Positions 8,742 through 18,025 of a stretch of DNA of 64,000 nucleotides are shown here, piece after piece. The DNA lies in NCBI RefSeq assembly GCF_037042905.1, contig NC_087256.1, forward strand, positions 29,994,501-30,058,500. Direction: 5' to 3'. A program made the position numbers and the translations under genes. The DNA is from Lytechinus pictus. Taxonomy: Eukaryota; Echinodermata; Echinoidea; Temnopleuroida; Toxopneustidae. Numbering within the stretch: position 1 is the first letter of the stretch; each line of letters begins with the position of its first letter. The notes under the pieces were generated by a model. The model saw only the letters and a list, made by a program, of their open reading frames with translations. It searched no databases and had not been told where the DNA came from.

Positions 8742-9695
8742 ATGTCTCAAGGTGAAGGAGATATGAATAGTAGAAACATGGAAGTAATGGCACAAGTTTT
8801 CAAAAAAGCTTTGGGACTTGGTGGTATCCTTCCCCCTGGAAAATTATCAAAGTTTAGAGGGAGTCCACAAAGAAGTGGTGAACCATCTCTTGGCGAATGG
8901 TTGGAAGAGTTTGATGACGCGACTAGCGGTATGGGTCTCAACGAATCAGAGAAGACTAAAGTGTTCTTGGACCATCTAGTCGGGGCGGCAAAAGATGAAA
9001 TTATGTGCTTGCCGGAAAGCTCGAAAGGGAAGCTGAAGGAAATGAAAGATGCATTGCGATTGTGTTTCGGTCAGAATCAAAGTTCGCATTCTTTGAGTAG
9101 TATCTTTTTTAGCCGCACACAGCAGGAAGACGAAACACTTGCAGACTTCAGTCGCGCTCTCAAGAAACTGTATGGTCGGATGGAGAACGCAGCTGTATCT
9201 CAAGAAGAATCAGAAGCACTCAAAAAGTTGAAGGACAAGTCACTTTGTGAGCAGTTTACACAAGGAGCAAGAGAAGTCTGGGTAAAAAGAGAACTTCGAA
9301 GAATCTTCCTCTCTAAAGAAAAGGAGAATTTCGAAGAAATGAGGAAGGAAGCTCTGTTACTCTTTCAGGATGCAACTGAACCAGCGAGGAGAGCTCGTGT
9401 GAGAGAAGCGATAGTCGAGGAATACGCAGTTCAAACCTCAACTCCAAAACTGAACGATGTTCTTGATCAACAGAAACTTCTCATCCAAGAAATAACCTAC
9501 ATGAGAGAAGAGATGTCTGGTCTTCGTACCATAGTGAAAGATTTGAAGTCCCCGAATAGATCACGACGCAAGCCATTTTCTGAGATTGTCTGCTACAGAT
9601 GCAAACAGAAGGGGCACTACAAGAGTTCCTGTCCTCAGACCTCCACCACTAGCTATGAATTGTCCCAGACCAGGCCAACTACGGCGGAAAACTAG
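8742..9695 (+). CDS. gag: Retrotransposon Gag (317 aa)
   Basis: Structural polyprotein of the element. The N-terminal two thirds is predicted helical and matches the retrotransposon Gag layout: W-L-E-E-F-D, a segment with F-L-D-H-L-V-G-A-A-K-D-E, then an L-x-x-C-F-G-Q-N-Q motif before a second helical lobe. Residues 284-297 form a CCHC zinc knuckle (C-x2-C-x4-H-x4-C), preceded by a basic patch S-R-R-K, as in nucleocapsid domains. The stop lies inside a short overlap with the pol frame (open from 9659), which is in the -1 frame. Confidence 0.92.
   Translation: MSQGEGDMNSRNMEVMAQVFKKALGLGGILPPGKLSKFRGSPQRSGEPSLGEWLEEFDDATSGMGLNESEKTKVFLDHLVGAAKDEIMCLPESSKGKLKEMKDALRLCFGQNQSSHSLSSIFFSRTQQEDETLADFSRALKKLYGRMENAAVSQEESEALKKLKDKSLCEQFTQGAREVWVKRELRRIFLSKEKENFEEMRKEALLLFQDATEPARRARVREAIVEEYAVQTSTPKLNDVLDQQKLLIQEITYMREEMSGLRTIVKDLKSPNRSRRKPFSEIVCYRCKQKGHYKSSCPQTSTTSYELSQTRPTTAEN
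9659..9695 (+). promoter_or_regulatory. Gag/Pol overlap, candidate -1 frameshift site
   Basis: The pol frame is open from 9659 (after TGA at 9656-9658) while gag terminates at 9693-9695, giving a 37 nt overlap. Pol is in the -1 frame. The sequence GGAAAAC (9686-9692) sits immediately before the gag stop and could permit slippage in the A site, although it is not a canonical X-XXY-YYZ heptamer. The alternative is reinitiation at ATG 9740. Confidence 0.45.
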
Positions 9696-9739
9696 ATTGC
9701 TCTGTTGTTGCGGGCAAAACTGCAGAGACTGACACCACC

Positions 9740-12700
9740 ATGCCCAAGGCTGAGATGAATAGAGTACATATCGATAAAGGGAACATTGACTGTAGTCAAG
9801 AGAGATGCGGTTCGAAATCTTTACGGGAATTGTTGATTTCTCCGAGCCCAAGTGTAGAAGCGGAGATAGGAAATGTAAAGATAGGATGCATATTGGATAC
9901 AGGTGCAGAAGCTTCCCTTATTCCAAGCCAGATATACCATTCGAAGTTAGAAGCATTAGGTCCCATTGGAGAGTTTGGCGTCAATATTGCCGGTGTGGGA
10001 GGAAGTGGACCTTCAGTGGAAGGATATGTTAAAGCTTCAGTGAAATTTGGAAATCATCATGCCATGGTTGGATTTCTTGTGGTGCAGCAGGAATTGATAC
10101 CTGGGACAAGACAAGAAAAGTTTCCTATTCTATTAGGATGTAATGCCCTACGTGAACTTCTTCATAAAGAACTCGGAACTGACGATCTAGATTTAATATT
10201 GGAAAGTATGAAGCTTTCTCCGAAAGACATGAAAGGTCAGGAAATTAATCGGAGTGAGTCCATCAAGCGGAATGTCATCACAGATGCAGTGCTAGAGGTG
10301 ATTCCACCTAAATCAATCAAACCTATACGATGCACATTTGACAGTGAAGTACAGGATGCGGAAGGAATGTGGTTGATAGAATCAACGGTGCAAGATGAAA
10401 GCCATCCTTGTCAGGTCATTGAAGGGTGCGTACCCGGAAAAGGAATGCTTAACATACTTGTTGTCAATGATGCTGAACATGAAATTGTTTTGCAACCGAA
10501 CTCTTCTTTGACTTCCGCTGTCCAGCTAGAGACCCAAGAAGAAGTCATCACTCGCACGAACGAAGAAACAATAGAAGTGAATGTTTCTGAAGTTTTTATC
10601 GAATGTCTTACGAGTGAGACGACACGAACAGAACTATCAGAAAATACTGAAGTCGGCGGCAATGTAAAGGAACCAACTTGTGGAAACACGTACACCTTTC
10701 GTGATGGTAGTACCGTTGACTTACCAGATGGGGTATCACTAGATTCGTTGAGTTACGAAGAAGCATGCATAGTTGCGAAAATGTTGCATGACAATAAAAG
10801 TGCCTTTTCATCTGATGACTTTGATCTCGGATATTGCGATCTCATTCCACATGAGATAAAGTTAACTAGTGAAAAGAACATCCGACTACCATACAGGAGA
10901 ATCCACCCTCACCAGATGGAAGAAGTCAAGACCCTACTCCAAGACTTATTAGATAGAAAGGTCATCCGTCCTTCATCTAGCCCCTACGCCAGTCCAGTAG
11001 TGCTTGTAAGGAAAAAGACAGGTGCACTAAGACTTTGCATTGACTACAGACAGTTAAACGCCATCACGATTAAGGATTCTTTTCCTCTTCCGAAGATCGA
11101 AGATAGTCTAGAAACCATGGCAGGAGCGAAGTATTTCACGTCTCTCGACTTATCTCATGGATATTTTCAACTAGCTATGCATGAGAAATCCATTCCTCTG
11201 ACGGCTTTCCGAGTCCCCTGGGGACTATATGAATTTGTGCGTCTCCCACAAGGACTCTGCAATAGTCCAGGAACATTCCAGCGCGTTATGGAACAGATCT
11301 TTGGAGACATGAACCTTCAGAAGTTGATCCTGTATCTGGATGATGTCTTGATCTTTTCAAAGACGTTGGAAGAACACATTGCTACGTTGAATGAAGTGTT
11401 CCAACGCTTGACAACATGCGGACTCAAACTGAAAGGAAAGAAGTGTAAACTTTTCCAAACAGAGGTTGAACATCTTGGCCACATTGTAAATGCGGATGGA
11501 ATTACAGTCAATCCTGACAAGGTTGCACGGATTCAAAACTGGCCAATTCCAAAGTCAAGCAGCGAACTGAGTTCATTTCTTGGACTTGCCTCGTATTACA
11601 GAAGGTTCGTGCCAGATTTTGCTAAGATAGCAGCACCTCTGCATCAACTTGGGAGAAAGAAGAAACCCCGTGACAAAGGGCAAAAGAAGCAAGGTAATGC
11701 CCTAACTGAAAACTCACGTGCTGATCAATTCCAGTGGACAGATGAAGCTCAAGACTCTTTCCAAGCCTTAAAGGATTTGTTGTCATCTCCACCTGTACTC
11801 GCGTATCCGAAATTCAATCAAGAATTCTTCGTAGAAGTAGATGCATCACTCAAAGGACTCGGAGCATGTCTTTTGCAAGCTGATGAAGAAGGTAAACTTC
11901 ACCCTATTGTATATGCAAGCCGAGGACTTCGTGGAGCGGAACGCAGATATCCCGATTTCTCAAGTTTCAAAATCGAACTACTAGCCTTGAAATGGGCAGT
12001 AACTGAGAAGTTTAAAGGATACCTCCAGTACTCCAAATGTACAGTTTTGACAGACAATAACCCTCTCGTACATTTGCAGACAGCGCAACTTGGAGCCACT
12101 GAACAGAGATGGGCAGCACGATTAGCTCCATTCAACATTGAGATACAATACAAGCCTGGACGTTTGAACACTTGTGCGGACGCCTTGAGTAGATGTCCCG
12201 CAAATGACAGTGATGAGGTTCTTGCCTCGATTGGTGCAGTGACAAATTGTACTGTTCTTCCTGCAGAACTGTATGCATCCAGTGATGCGAACATGTCTAA
12301 TAAGGAACCAAGTATGAGTGACCCGTCAACGGCTACATTATTTCCATCCTACACGCATGCTCAGCTATCCTCCATGCAAAGAGCTGATGAATCTCTGAGA
12401 GTAGTATGGGACTGTATAGAGAGCGATTGGGCACCCGGAGATGAAATTCCATCCTCTTCCCAAGCAGAAGTTAAAGGATGGTTGAAGCAATTCTCGAAAT
12501 TGACTGTGTACAAAGGAGTTCTCTATCGCCAAGTTACAGATCCAGATACTGGTCCATACAGACAATTGTTGATTCCCCGATGTCTTCGCTCAAAGATGCT
12601 GGAACATGCCCATGATCAATGGGGACACCAAGGTGTCAACAGAACAATGGGGATACTCAAGACAAGATGTTTCTGGCCTGCCCTACAACAGGATGTTAAA

Positions 12701-13906
12701 GTATATGTGAAGAATTGCTTCACCTGTAGAGTGACAAAGACACCCATCCCTACAATTCGTACTCCGAGAAGACATATCATTGCGTTTCAGCCAATGGAGT
12801 TACTTGCCATAGACTTTCTGAAACTCGATCGAGGAAAAGGAGGTTATGAAGATGTTCTTGTTATGACCGATGCTTTCACGAAATTTGCACAAGCAATACC
12901 TTGTAGGAATCAAACGGCACCAGAAGTTGCACGTGTTCTACACGATAATTGGTTTGTTCACTACGGAGTTCCTCTCCGAATACATTCGGATCAAGGAAAA
13001 AACTTTGAAAGTGATCTAATCAGAGAACTCTGCCAATTTTATAATATCACAAAATCGAGGACCACACCTTACCACCCTCAAGGGAATGGACAAACAGAAC
13101 GATTTAATCGCACACTGTGTGCTATGATTAGATCCCTCCCTCCAACAGATCGAAAGAAGTGGCCTGACCTGATCAGTGATATCGTGTTTCTCTACAACAG
13201 CACACCGCATCGAGTAACAGGTATGACACCATTCAGACTATTATTTGGAAGAGAACCATATACCCCTCTTGACCAGCTCCTGTCAAATGTTGACCTCAGC
13301 TGGGACAATGATTTTGTCGATGAACAAGCGAAGAGTCTACAATGTGCTCACGAATGTGCAAGAAAACACATCGAACAACTTCAACAAGTACAGAGGAGCA
13401 ATGACAATCAAACAAAGAGCAATCCAATACCGATAGGTTCGAGAGTACTGTTAAAACAATGTTCCTTTGATGGACGCCACAAGCTGGCAGATAAGTTCAA
13501 TCGATCTCCTTTCGTTGTAACAGATGTGAATGAGCATCAGGATGTCTACGCCATTCGACCACTACTTGGTGGATCAAAGAAATGGGTAAATAGGAAACTC
13601 CTTATCAGTGATCCAAGAAAGGAAATCATTAGGATGGAAGACGAAGAAACTGATCTCTCAACAGGTCTAGAGCCAAGTGTGGATAGTACTGATGATACTG
13701 GAGATGTCTTATGGGGTGTTGCAAGAAACTTGCGATTGAACGCAAATCGAACGCAACTCCCAAAATTGAGCGTAAGTCCTCCGATTAAACGCAAATCTGC
13801 AATTGAACGCAAGTTACGTTCAATCCTGTTGCAAGAAGAAGTTGCGTTTGATCAATTGAACGTAGATCAAGCGCAAGCTTTGCGATTGATTGCAAATCGA
13901 ACGTAA
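9740..13906 (+). CDS. pol: Retrotransposon Pol polyprotein, C-terminus replaced by a nested transposon
   Basis: Order of domains in the 1388-codon frame: aspartic protease with D-T-G at residues 53-55 (in L-D-T-G-A-E-A-S-L-I-P); reverse transcriptase with Y-L-D-D at 532-535 and L-P-Q-G-L-C-N-S-P before it; RNase H starting near V-D-A-S; integrase with an H-H-C-C zinc finger and a D-D-35-E triad at about D1025, D1084 and E1120. All catalytic residues are present. From residue 1325 onward (13712) the frame runs into the terminal inverted repeat of a DNA transposon, so the last 64 residues are foreign. The native C-terminus lies at 17894-18025. It is expressed from the genomic RNA together with gag. 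Confidence 0.95.
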   Translation: MPKAEMNRVHIDKGNIDCSQERCGSKSLRELLISPSPSVEAEIGNVKIGCILDTGAEASLIPSQIYHSKLEALGPIGEFGVNIAGVGGSGPSVEGYVKASVKFGNHHAMVGFLVVQQELIPGTRQEKFPILLGCNALRELLHKELGTDDLDLILESMKLSPKDMKGQEINRSESIKRNVITDAVLEVIPPKSIKPIRCTFDSEVQDAEGMWLIESTVQDESHPCQVIEGCVPGKGMLNILVVNDAEHEIVLQPNSSLTSAVQLETQEEVITRTNEETIEVNVSEVFIECLTSETTRTELSENTEVGGNVKEPTCGNTYTFRDGSTVDLPDGVSLDSLSYEEACIVAKMLHDNKSAFSSDDFDLGYCDLIPHEIKLTSEKNIRLPYRRIHPHQMEEVKTLLQDLLDRKVIRPSSSPYASPVVLVRKKTGALRLCIDYRQLNAITIKDSFPLPKIEDSLETMAGAKYFTSLDLSHGYFQLAMHEKSIPLTAFRVPWGLYEFVRLPQGLCNSPGTFQRVMEQIFGDMNLQKLILYLDDVLIFSKTLEEHIATLNEVFQRLTTCGLKLKGKKCKLFQTEVEHLGHIVNADGITVNPDKVARIQNWPIPKSSSELSSFLGLASYYRRFVPDFAKIAAPLHQLGRKKKPRDKGQKKQGNALTENSRADQFQWTDEAQDSFQALKDLLSSPPVLAYPKFNQEFFVEVDASLKGLGACLLQADEEGKLHPIVYASRGLRGAERRYPDFSSFKIELLALKWAVTEKFKGYLQYSKCTVLTDNNPLVHLQTAQLGATEQRWAARLAPFNIEIQYKPGRLNTCADALSRCPANDSDEVLASIGAVTNCTVLPAELYASSDANMSNKEPSMSDPSTATLFPSYTHAQLSSMQRADESLRVVWDCIESDWAPGDEIPSSSQAEVKGWLKQFSKLTVYKGVLYRQVTDPDTGPYRQLLIPRCLRSKMLEHAHDQWGHQGVNRTMGILKTRCFWPALQQDVKVYVKNCFTCRVTKTPIPTIRTPRRHIIAFQPMELLAIDFLKLDRGKGGYEDVLVMTDAFTKFAQAIPCRNQTAPEVARVLHDNWFVHYGVPLRIHSDQGKNFESDLIRELCQFYNITKSRTTPYHPQGNGQTERFNRTLCAMIRSLPPTDRKKWPDLISDIVFLYNSTPHRVTGMTPFRLLFGREPYTPLDQLLSNVDLSWDNDFVDEQAKSLQCAHECARKHIEQLQQVQRSNDNQTKSNPIPIGSRVLLKQCSFDGRHKLADKFNRSPFVVTDVNEHQDVYAIRPLLGGSKKWVNRKLLISDPRKEIIRMEDEETDLSTGLEPSVDSTDDTGDVLWGVARNLRLNANRTQLPKLSVSPPIKRKSAIERKLRSILLQEEVAFDQLNVDQAQALRLIANRT

Positions 13907-13965
13907 CTTACGTGAGATTTTGGAGGACGCGCAAAATTTGCGCTCGATTTACGTTCAATTGATTG
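13712..13965 (+). repeat. Left terminal inverted repeat and subterminal repeats
   Basis: Terminal motif TGGGGTGTTGCAAGAAA followed by about ten diverged copies of TTGAACGCAAAT / TTGCGATTGA-like motifs in both orientations. These are probably transposase-binding sites. They read through in frame with pol and form its artificial C-terminus to the stop at 13904-13906. Confidence 0.8.
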
Positions 13966-14593
13966 TCCATAGGCTTGTGTACTAAAAATTCTGCAAAAAT
14001 TTTTTTTTTGTATTTTGTTTTGAAAACTTGTGTAAATTATGCCATTTTCAATTTTCCATGGGTTTTTTTCAAGAAAAACTTGAAATAATGTTATTTTCAA
14101 TCTTATAGGCCTCTTCAGCAATTATGCCATTATTTTCACACAATTTCACTACATTCTCTCCTAATATATCATTTTAAAGTGTGTCAATCACCAAAAATAT
14201 TCTGCTCTTGTTATCAGAGGTCATGGAATATTCAAATTGTGATTTCTGAAATAATTTGTATGAACAAATATTAAAGAAATAATAACTCTCCATAGGCACA
14301 AAAAAGCCACTCTTCATTAAAACACTTCATGCACTGGCAAATGCTTATCAATATTTCTGAGGCTTTGCAGTAAATACAACTCAGAATTTGTTTTGCAAGA
14401 GCACCAAATTGCTTCAATGCTTTCATTCATAAATATCATAATGAATAACATGCCCAATTAAGTTATTTTAGTTTGATTTTCAAATAAAACATACATTTCA
14501 GGAGATTGCTACACTTCAAAATCTGAAGCTCTCTTGTTTCTCTCTCTTTAATCACGAGATTGCATGGTAGATATATATCACACTTGCATACAG

Positions 14594-14725
14594 GGATGAG
14601 GTCGAGGCTGATTCTTCCGAGTCATGAGGCAGCTTGAGAGAACTTCCCATAGATTCTGTACAGTGACTCGGACCAAGGCCAGCAAAATGTTGTCTCGAGG
14701 TCAGCATTGACTACATCCCTGCTTG
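14594..14725. repeat. Short imperfect inverted repeat inside the DNA transposon
   Basis: The ends GGGATGAGGTC and GACTACATCCC face each other, and GACTCGGA and TCCGAGTC motifs also pair. Possibly a small secondary insertion. Confidence 0.3.
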
Positions 14726-14849
14726 GAAATGAAAAGATCCATTGATCTGTGCACAAAAAGAACACTGCTCAAGACATTCATTATTGATGGACCTTTTATT
14801 TTTAATTTTCATTGTTTCTTACTCCTGAGGAATTACTTCTGAGATTCAT

Positions 14850-15128
14850 TTATATCAAATAAAAATTCATATCATCTTCATCAAGTGTTTTACCACTGAA
14901 TGTCAGCCCACAGTCCTTAATGTTGGCAAGAAGAATCCATAGAAGTCCAGTCAGGAAAGCCACAAGCGTCTCTGCTTGAAGGAACAAATCTGGTTTCCAG
15001 AAGCAGTCTAATTTGAGATGAATTTGGAGAGCTCCATGGAGTGAAGTTTTTAAACCAGCAACAACCTCATTCTGAAGTCCACTCTAATAATGATGTTACT
15101 ACAGACAGGAGCAGCTCTGAATTCAGTT
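14850..15128 (-). pseudogene. Nested-transposon minus-strand gene: terminal exon with a frameshift
   Basis: Acceptor TTGATTATCAG gives the expected phase and opens E-L-L-L-S-V-V-T-S-L-L-E-W-T-S, then TGA at 15067-15069. One frame over, the sequence continues without a break for over 70 codons (N-E-V-V-A-G-L-K-T-S..., F-L-T-G-L-L-W-I-L-L-A-N-I) to TAA at 14850-14852. An AATAAA-containing AT-rich stretch follows further 3'. A single-base indel (mutation or assembly error) would explain the two adjacent protein-like frames. Family not recognised; helical, not like a known transposase. Confidence 0.4.
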
Positions 15129-15706
15129 CTGATAATCAACCTGTTCATAAAAAAATAATAATAAAGGAAATAATGCAAGCCCATAACCATACATAGCTTG
15201 GGTTAGTTCAAATTTTGTCCTTTCAGTGCAAGAACGCCCTTAGCAAAACATTTTTGTGCACCCCATCAGTGCAGAAATGCCCCTATGCCTGCTGGTATGG
15301 GCGTTGTTTGCACCGACAAGATGATATGATAGAGGGATAGTGGCTTACTCCCGAGACCATAATAATTGGCAATTTGCCATGATGTAATCTAAAAAAGTGT
15401 GAAAACTGATTGTTTTTCCCCAAATAAATGAATCATGGAAATTAAAATATGCAATAAATTAAATCAATGAAAGCAAAATACACAATTTAATACAGTACAC
15501 CTTGGATGAGCACATCAACCACCCCCTCCTCCCCCCCCCCCCTCAATGGGGGTGTCTTCATTGCTGAGAAGTCCAGTCAAGATAGAGATTTGTGTTTGCC
15601 TTTTTCATTTTGCATTATCCTTGGGTTAATGTGTACAGATTTCACCCCCATCCGCATTACGATCATGGTGAATTATTAATAATAATACAGTTTACATGTA
15701 ACCTAC

Positions 15707-15823
15707 CATTTGAGAGTTGACAAAATGAATCAATCAGCTGGTTGCAAGAACACACATTGTAGCAGACACAGTTATGGTGGTTCGGAGGTTTCTTGTTTAT
15801 TCCAGACTTCTTTGTCATCATAA
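15707..15823 (-). CDS. Nested-transposon minus-strand gene: candidate exon 4
   Basis: Acceptor CTTACTACAG, donor AAATG|GTAGGT. The 117 bp exon fits phase 1 at both ends. It encodes a Lys-rich stretch followed by a Cys cluster (C-V-C-Y-N-V-C-S-C). Its phases are compatible with the exons on both sides (16355-16451 and 14850-15128). Confidence 0.45.
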
Positions 15824-16354
15824 CTGTAGTAAGCAATTAAAAGCAAAAAGCAAAGAGATAAAACATGTTCATGATATTAATATACAAGTTAAGCTCAGTT
15901 GCCAGTGTGTTAATCATTATAGTAGTCCCAGGGTGTTTTGATTAAAGTCACTTCTGGCCTGGGGAGGGGCACTATGGTTCCTCAGCCATGGGTGGCGCAA
16001 TTAAAAAATGTATGATATCATACCTTTTGCTTTAATTTACTAAAAAAAAGCTCGTAATAGAAGTATTAATTTTGGTGTACATATTCCTTTCTAGAGCATT
16101 CCTAACAACTTTACTTTAAAAAATCTGGTATCAAAATAAATTCCTTTCATGTTTTTTTAAAAATATTTTTTCTTAACTTCTTAAATGTATTTTTGTTAAT
16201 TGTTAATTTCAAGACAAAGTTCATCAGTAACATTAAATTACTATTGTCAATAAAAATTACCCAATTATGAATATTGACTTTTTACATGTAATCATGTTTT
16301 TGTCTTACATTTACTTAAACAAACACAATGTTGCAAAATTTCCTGACCCTGCAC

Positions 16355-16451
16355 CTGGGAATTGCAAATTTGGTCTCAAAAGTTGCATGAGACTTGAAAG
16401 TAAAACGTCAGTCAGCGGTGCGGTAATAAAATGTTGAGTGGCAGATTTATT
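16355..16451 (-). CDS. Nested-transposon minus-strand gene: candidate exon 3
   Basis: Acceptor ATTTTTCAG, donor CCCAG|GTGCAG. The 97 bp exon starts in phase 0, ends in phase 1 and encodes 32 residues including T-A-P-L-T-D-V-L-L-S-S-L-M-Q-L-L. Its end phase matches the start of the exon at 15707-15823, which supports real splicing. Confidence 0.45.
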
Positions 16452-16785
16452 CTGAAAAATGTCAAGGGGGACCATATGCCCCCCCCCCCCGAGTATTGTG
16501 CTTGATGTAAAGGATGTAAAAAAAAAATCATGATTATGCATTCAATATTAATAATGATGCACCATATGAGACACCCTTTAACTGAAAGCACCTGGAAAAG
16601 CATTCTTATCATCCATTAAACAATTTAAAGTGAAAAAAAATCTGTCATCTATATAGCACCTCATGTGCTTGCATAAAAATCAAGTTAAGAGTCAGCTACA
16701 TAGTAGCCGGGGGGGGGGGGGGGGGGGGTACTCACGAAATAAGGATATTAAAAATGTGACTCGTACGGATACGGCACATCATTAC

Positions 16786-16909
16786 AAATCAACGACACAA
16801 ATAGACTGTCCTCTTGAGCAATCTGCCCGTAAGAAATTTTTAAAAGAGCCCTGGGCGGGTAACTCCCTATTCAATGTTAAAACTTCCCCAAGAATGTGGC
16901 CAATAGATT
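16786..16909 (-). CDS. Nested-transposon minus-strand gene: candidate exon 2
   Basis: An acceptor CTACTTTTCAG precedes an open frame of about 41 codons on the minus strand (containing S-I-G-H-I-L-G-E-V-L-T-L-N-R-E-L and N-F-L-R-A-D-C). It is limited by TAA at 16782-16784, with a possible donor GTAATG at 16785. The composition is protein-like and hydrophobic residues are spaced as in helices. Phase agreement with its neighbours was not established. Confidence 0.35.
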
Positions 16910-17650
16910 CTGAAAAGTAGCCCAATACATGTAGACCCCCTATACCTTTGTTGTTTTTTTTTGTCTGGCGAGATATGTGGAGTCTGGAAAAAAAAAAAAA
17001 AAAAAAACCCCAAAAAAATAAATAAATAAATAAATAAAAAAATAAAAATAATATAGGCCCTATATTTTGTTAATCCTCCAAAAACAAAAGTCAAAACAGC
17101 AAAATTTTCACTTTATCCCAGGCCAGGCCAAGGAAAGTCATAAAAAGGGAGGTTAACGTTAGACAGACTCTTAAAAAAGAGAGATAAATGGAGCTGGAGA
17201 GGATTTTTTTTCTTGTGCCTTGTGGAAAAAAAAATTAGAAGGTAGTAAAGTACTAGTACACGAAGTCTTTAATTTCTATTTACTTAAAAAATCATTTCAA
17301 ATAGGAACAAAAATAATCTTTAAAGGTCATTTTCGATGCTTCATACATAATTAGAGCCTACACATTTACTTGCTTCAGGGTGATTTTTAACAGCACTGCA
17401 CCGGCAGCAGTGACCTGCCGTGTTGTTGATACAACCGTGCATTACCGACACAAAAAGTCAAGTGTGGGACTGGGATTAAAACTGTGCGGTAGAAAATGTG
17501 TTGAAGGTGAAGTTTCGACCGGCGATAAAGATACATTTTCACTTTTTGCAAAATAAATTTTTCCCTGGCATAGGTCTAAAATATATAAATTCTCTGAAAA
17601 CATACATAATGGAGAAAGAATTGTCTGAAAAATGAATATTTTCTACTTAC

Positions 17651-17682
17651 TCTCTTCCAGATCCAGGATTGTTGCAAGCCAT
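17651..17682 (-). CDS. Nested-transposon minus-strand gene: candidate first exon
   Basis: On the minus strand an ATG at 17682 opens 32 coding bases (M-A-C-N-N-P-G-S-G-R) and meets a good donor GA|GTAAGT. It lies just inside the right terminal repeat, a natural place for a promoter-proximal exon. It ends in phase 2, which does not match the next candidate exon, so an exon may be missing or this one may be wrong. Confidence 0.3.
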
Positions 17683-17689
17683 TATTTTG

Positions 17690-17890
17690 CTTTTTCGGCT
17701 AGTCTTGTGCTGCAGACCCTGTTTACAGCTGTAAATCGTCTGCAAATCAGCTGCAACTTGCGTTCAATCGCAAGCCTTTTTCTTGCAACGCAAATTGGCG
17801 ATTGATTGCTAGTTGCAGTCGATCGGAATCGGCTGCAAAGTTGCAGTCGATTAGCAATCAATTGCAACGTAACTTTCTTGCAACACCCCA
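17690..17890 (-). repeat. Right terminal inverted repeat and subterminal repeats
   Basis: Reverse-complement counterpart of 13712-13965, with motifs such as TTGCGTTCAATCGCAAG and GATTGATTGCTAGTTGCAG, ending in CTTGCAACACCCCA at 17890. Confidence 0.8.
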
Positions 17891-17893
17891 TTA

Positions 17894-18025
17894 GACGCTT
17901 CATCATGGTATTTAATACCTCGATATGATGATGGACCTTGTCAGTCTTTTAGGAGATCAAGAAGGTTCAATAAGGGGCATCATTCAAACCCATTTCATTT
18001 GCCAAGACCTGTCGAACCCCCATAG
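17894..18025 (+). CDS. Displaced native C-terminal segment of pol
   Basis: Directly after the right TTA duplication, 43 codons and a TAG stop (18023-18025) continue the pol frame that is interrupted at 13711. The TTA duplication is itself one codon in that frame. The segment is Arg/His/Pro-rich, as is common for the variable tail after integrase. It is orphaned by the nested insertion and would not be translated as part of Pol here. Confidence 0.7.
   Translation, partial: DASSWYLIPRYDDGPCQSFRRSRRFNKGHHSNPFHLPRPVEPP

Larger units (their letters stand above)
13712..17890. mobile_element. DNA transposon nested in pol (4179 bp, TTA target duplication)
   Basis: The ends are inverted: TGGGGTGTTGCAAGAAA starts at 13712 and its complement ends at 17890, with 19 of the first 20 bases matching. 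The flanks are TTA at 13709-13711 and TTA at 17891-17893. A 3 bp TTA duplication is typical of PIF/Harbinger elements, so that is the best guess; other 3 bp families are possible. Both ends carry arrays of diverged subterminal motifs such as ATTGAACGCAA and GATTGCAAATCG, to about 13960 and from about 17690. No transposase frame is recognisable. The interior has a spliced-looking gene on the minus strand. Confidence 0.85.

Noticed and set aside
13712..13906. Authentic C-terminal domain of Pol
   Set aside because: The codons coincide with the terminal inverted repeat of the nested transposon, and the native tail lies after 17893.
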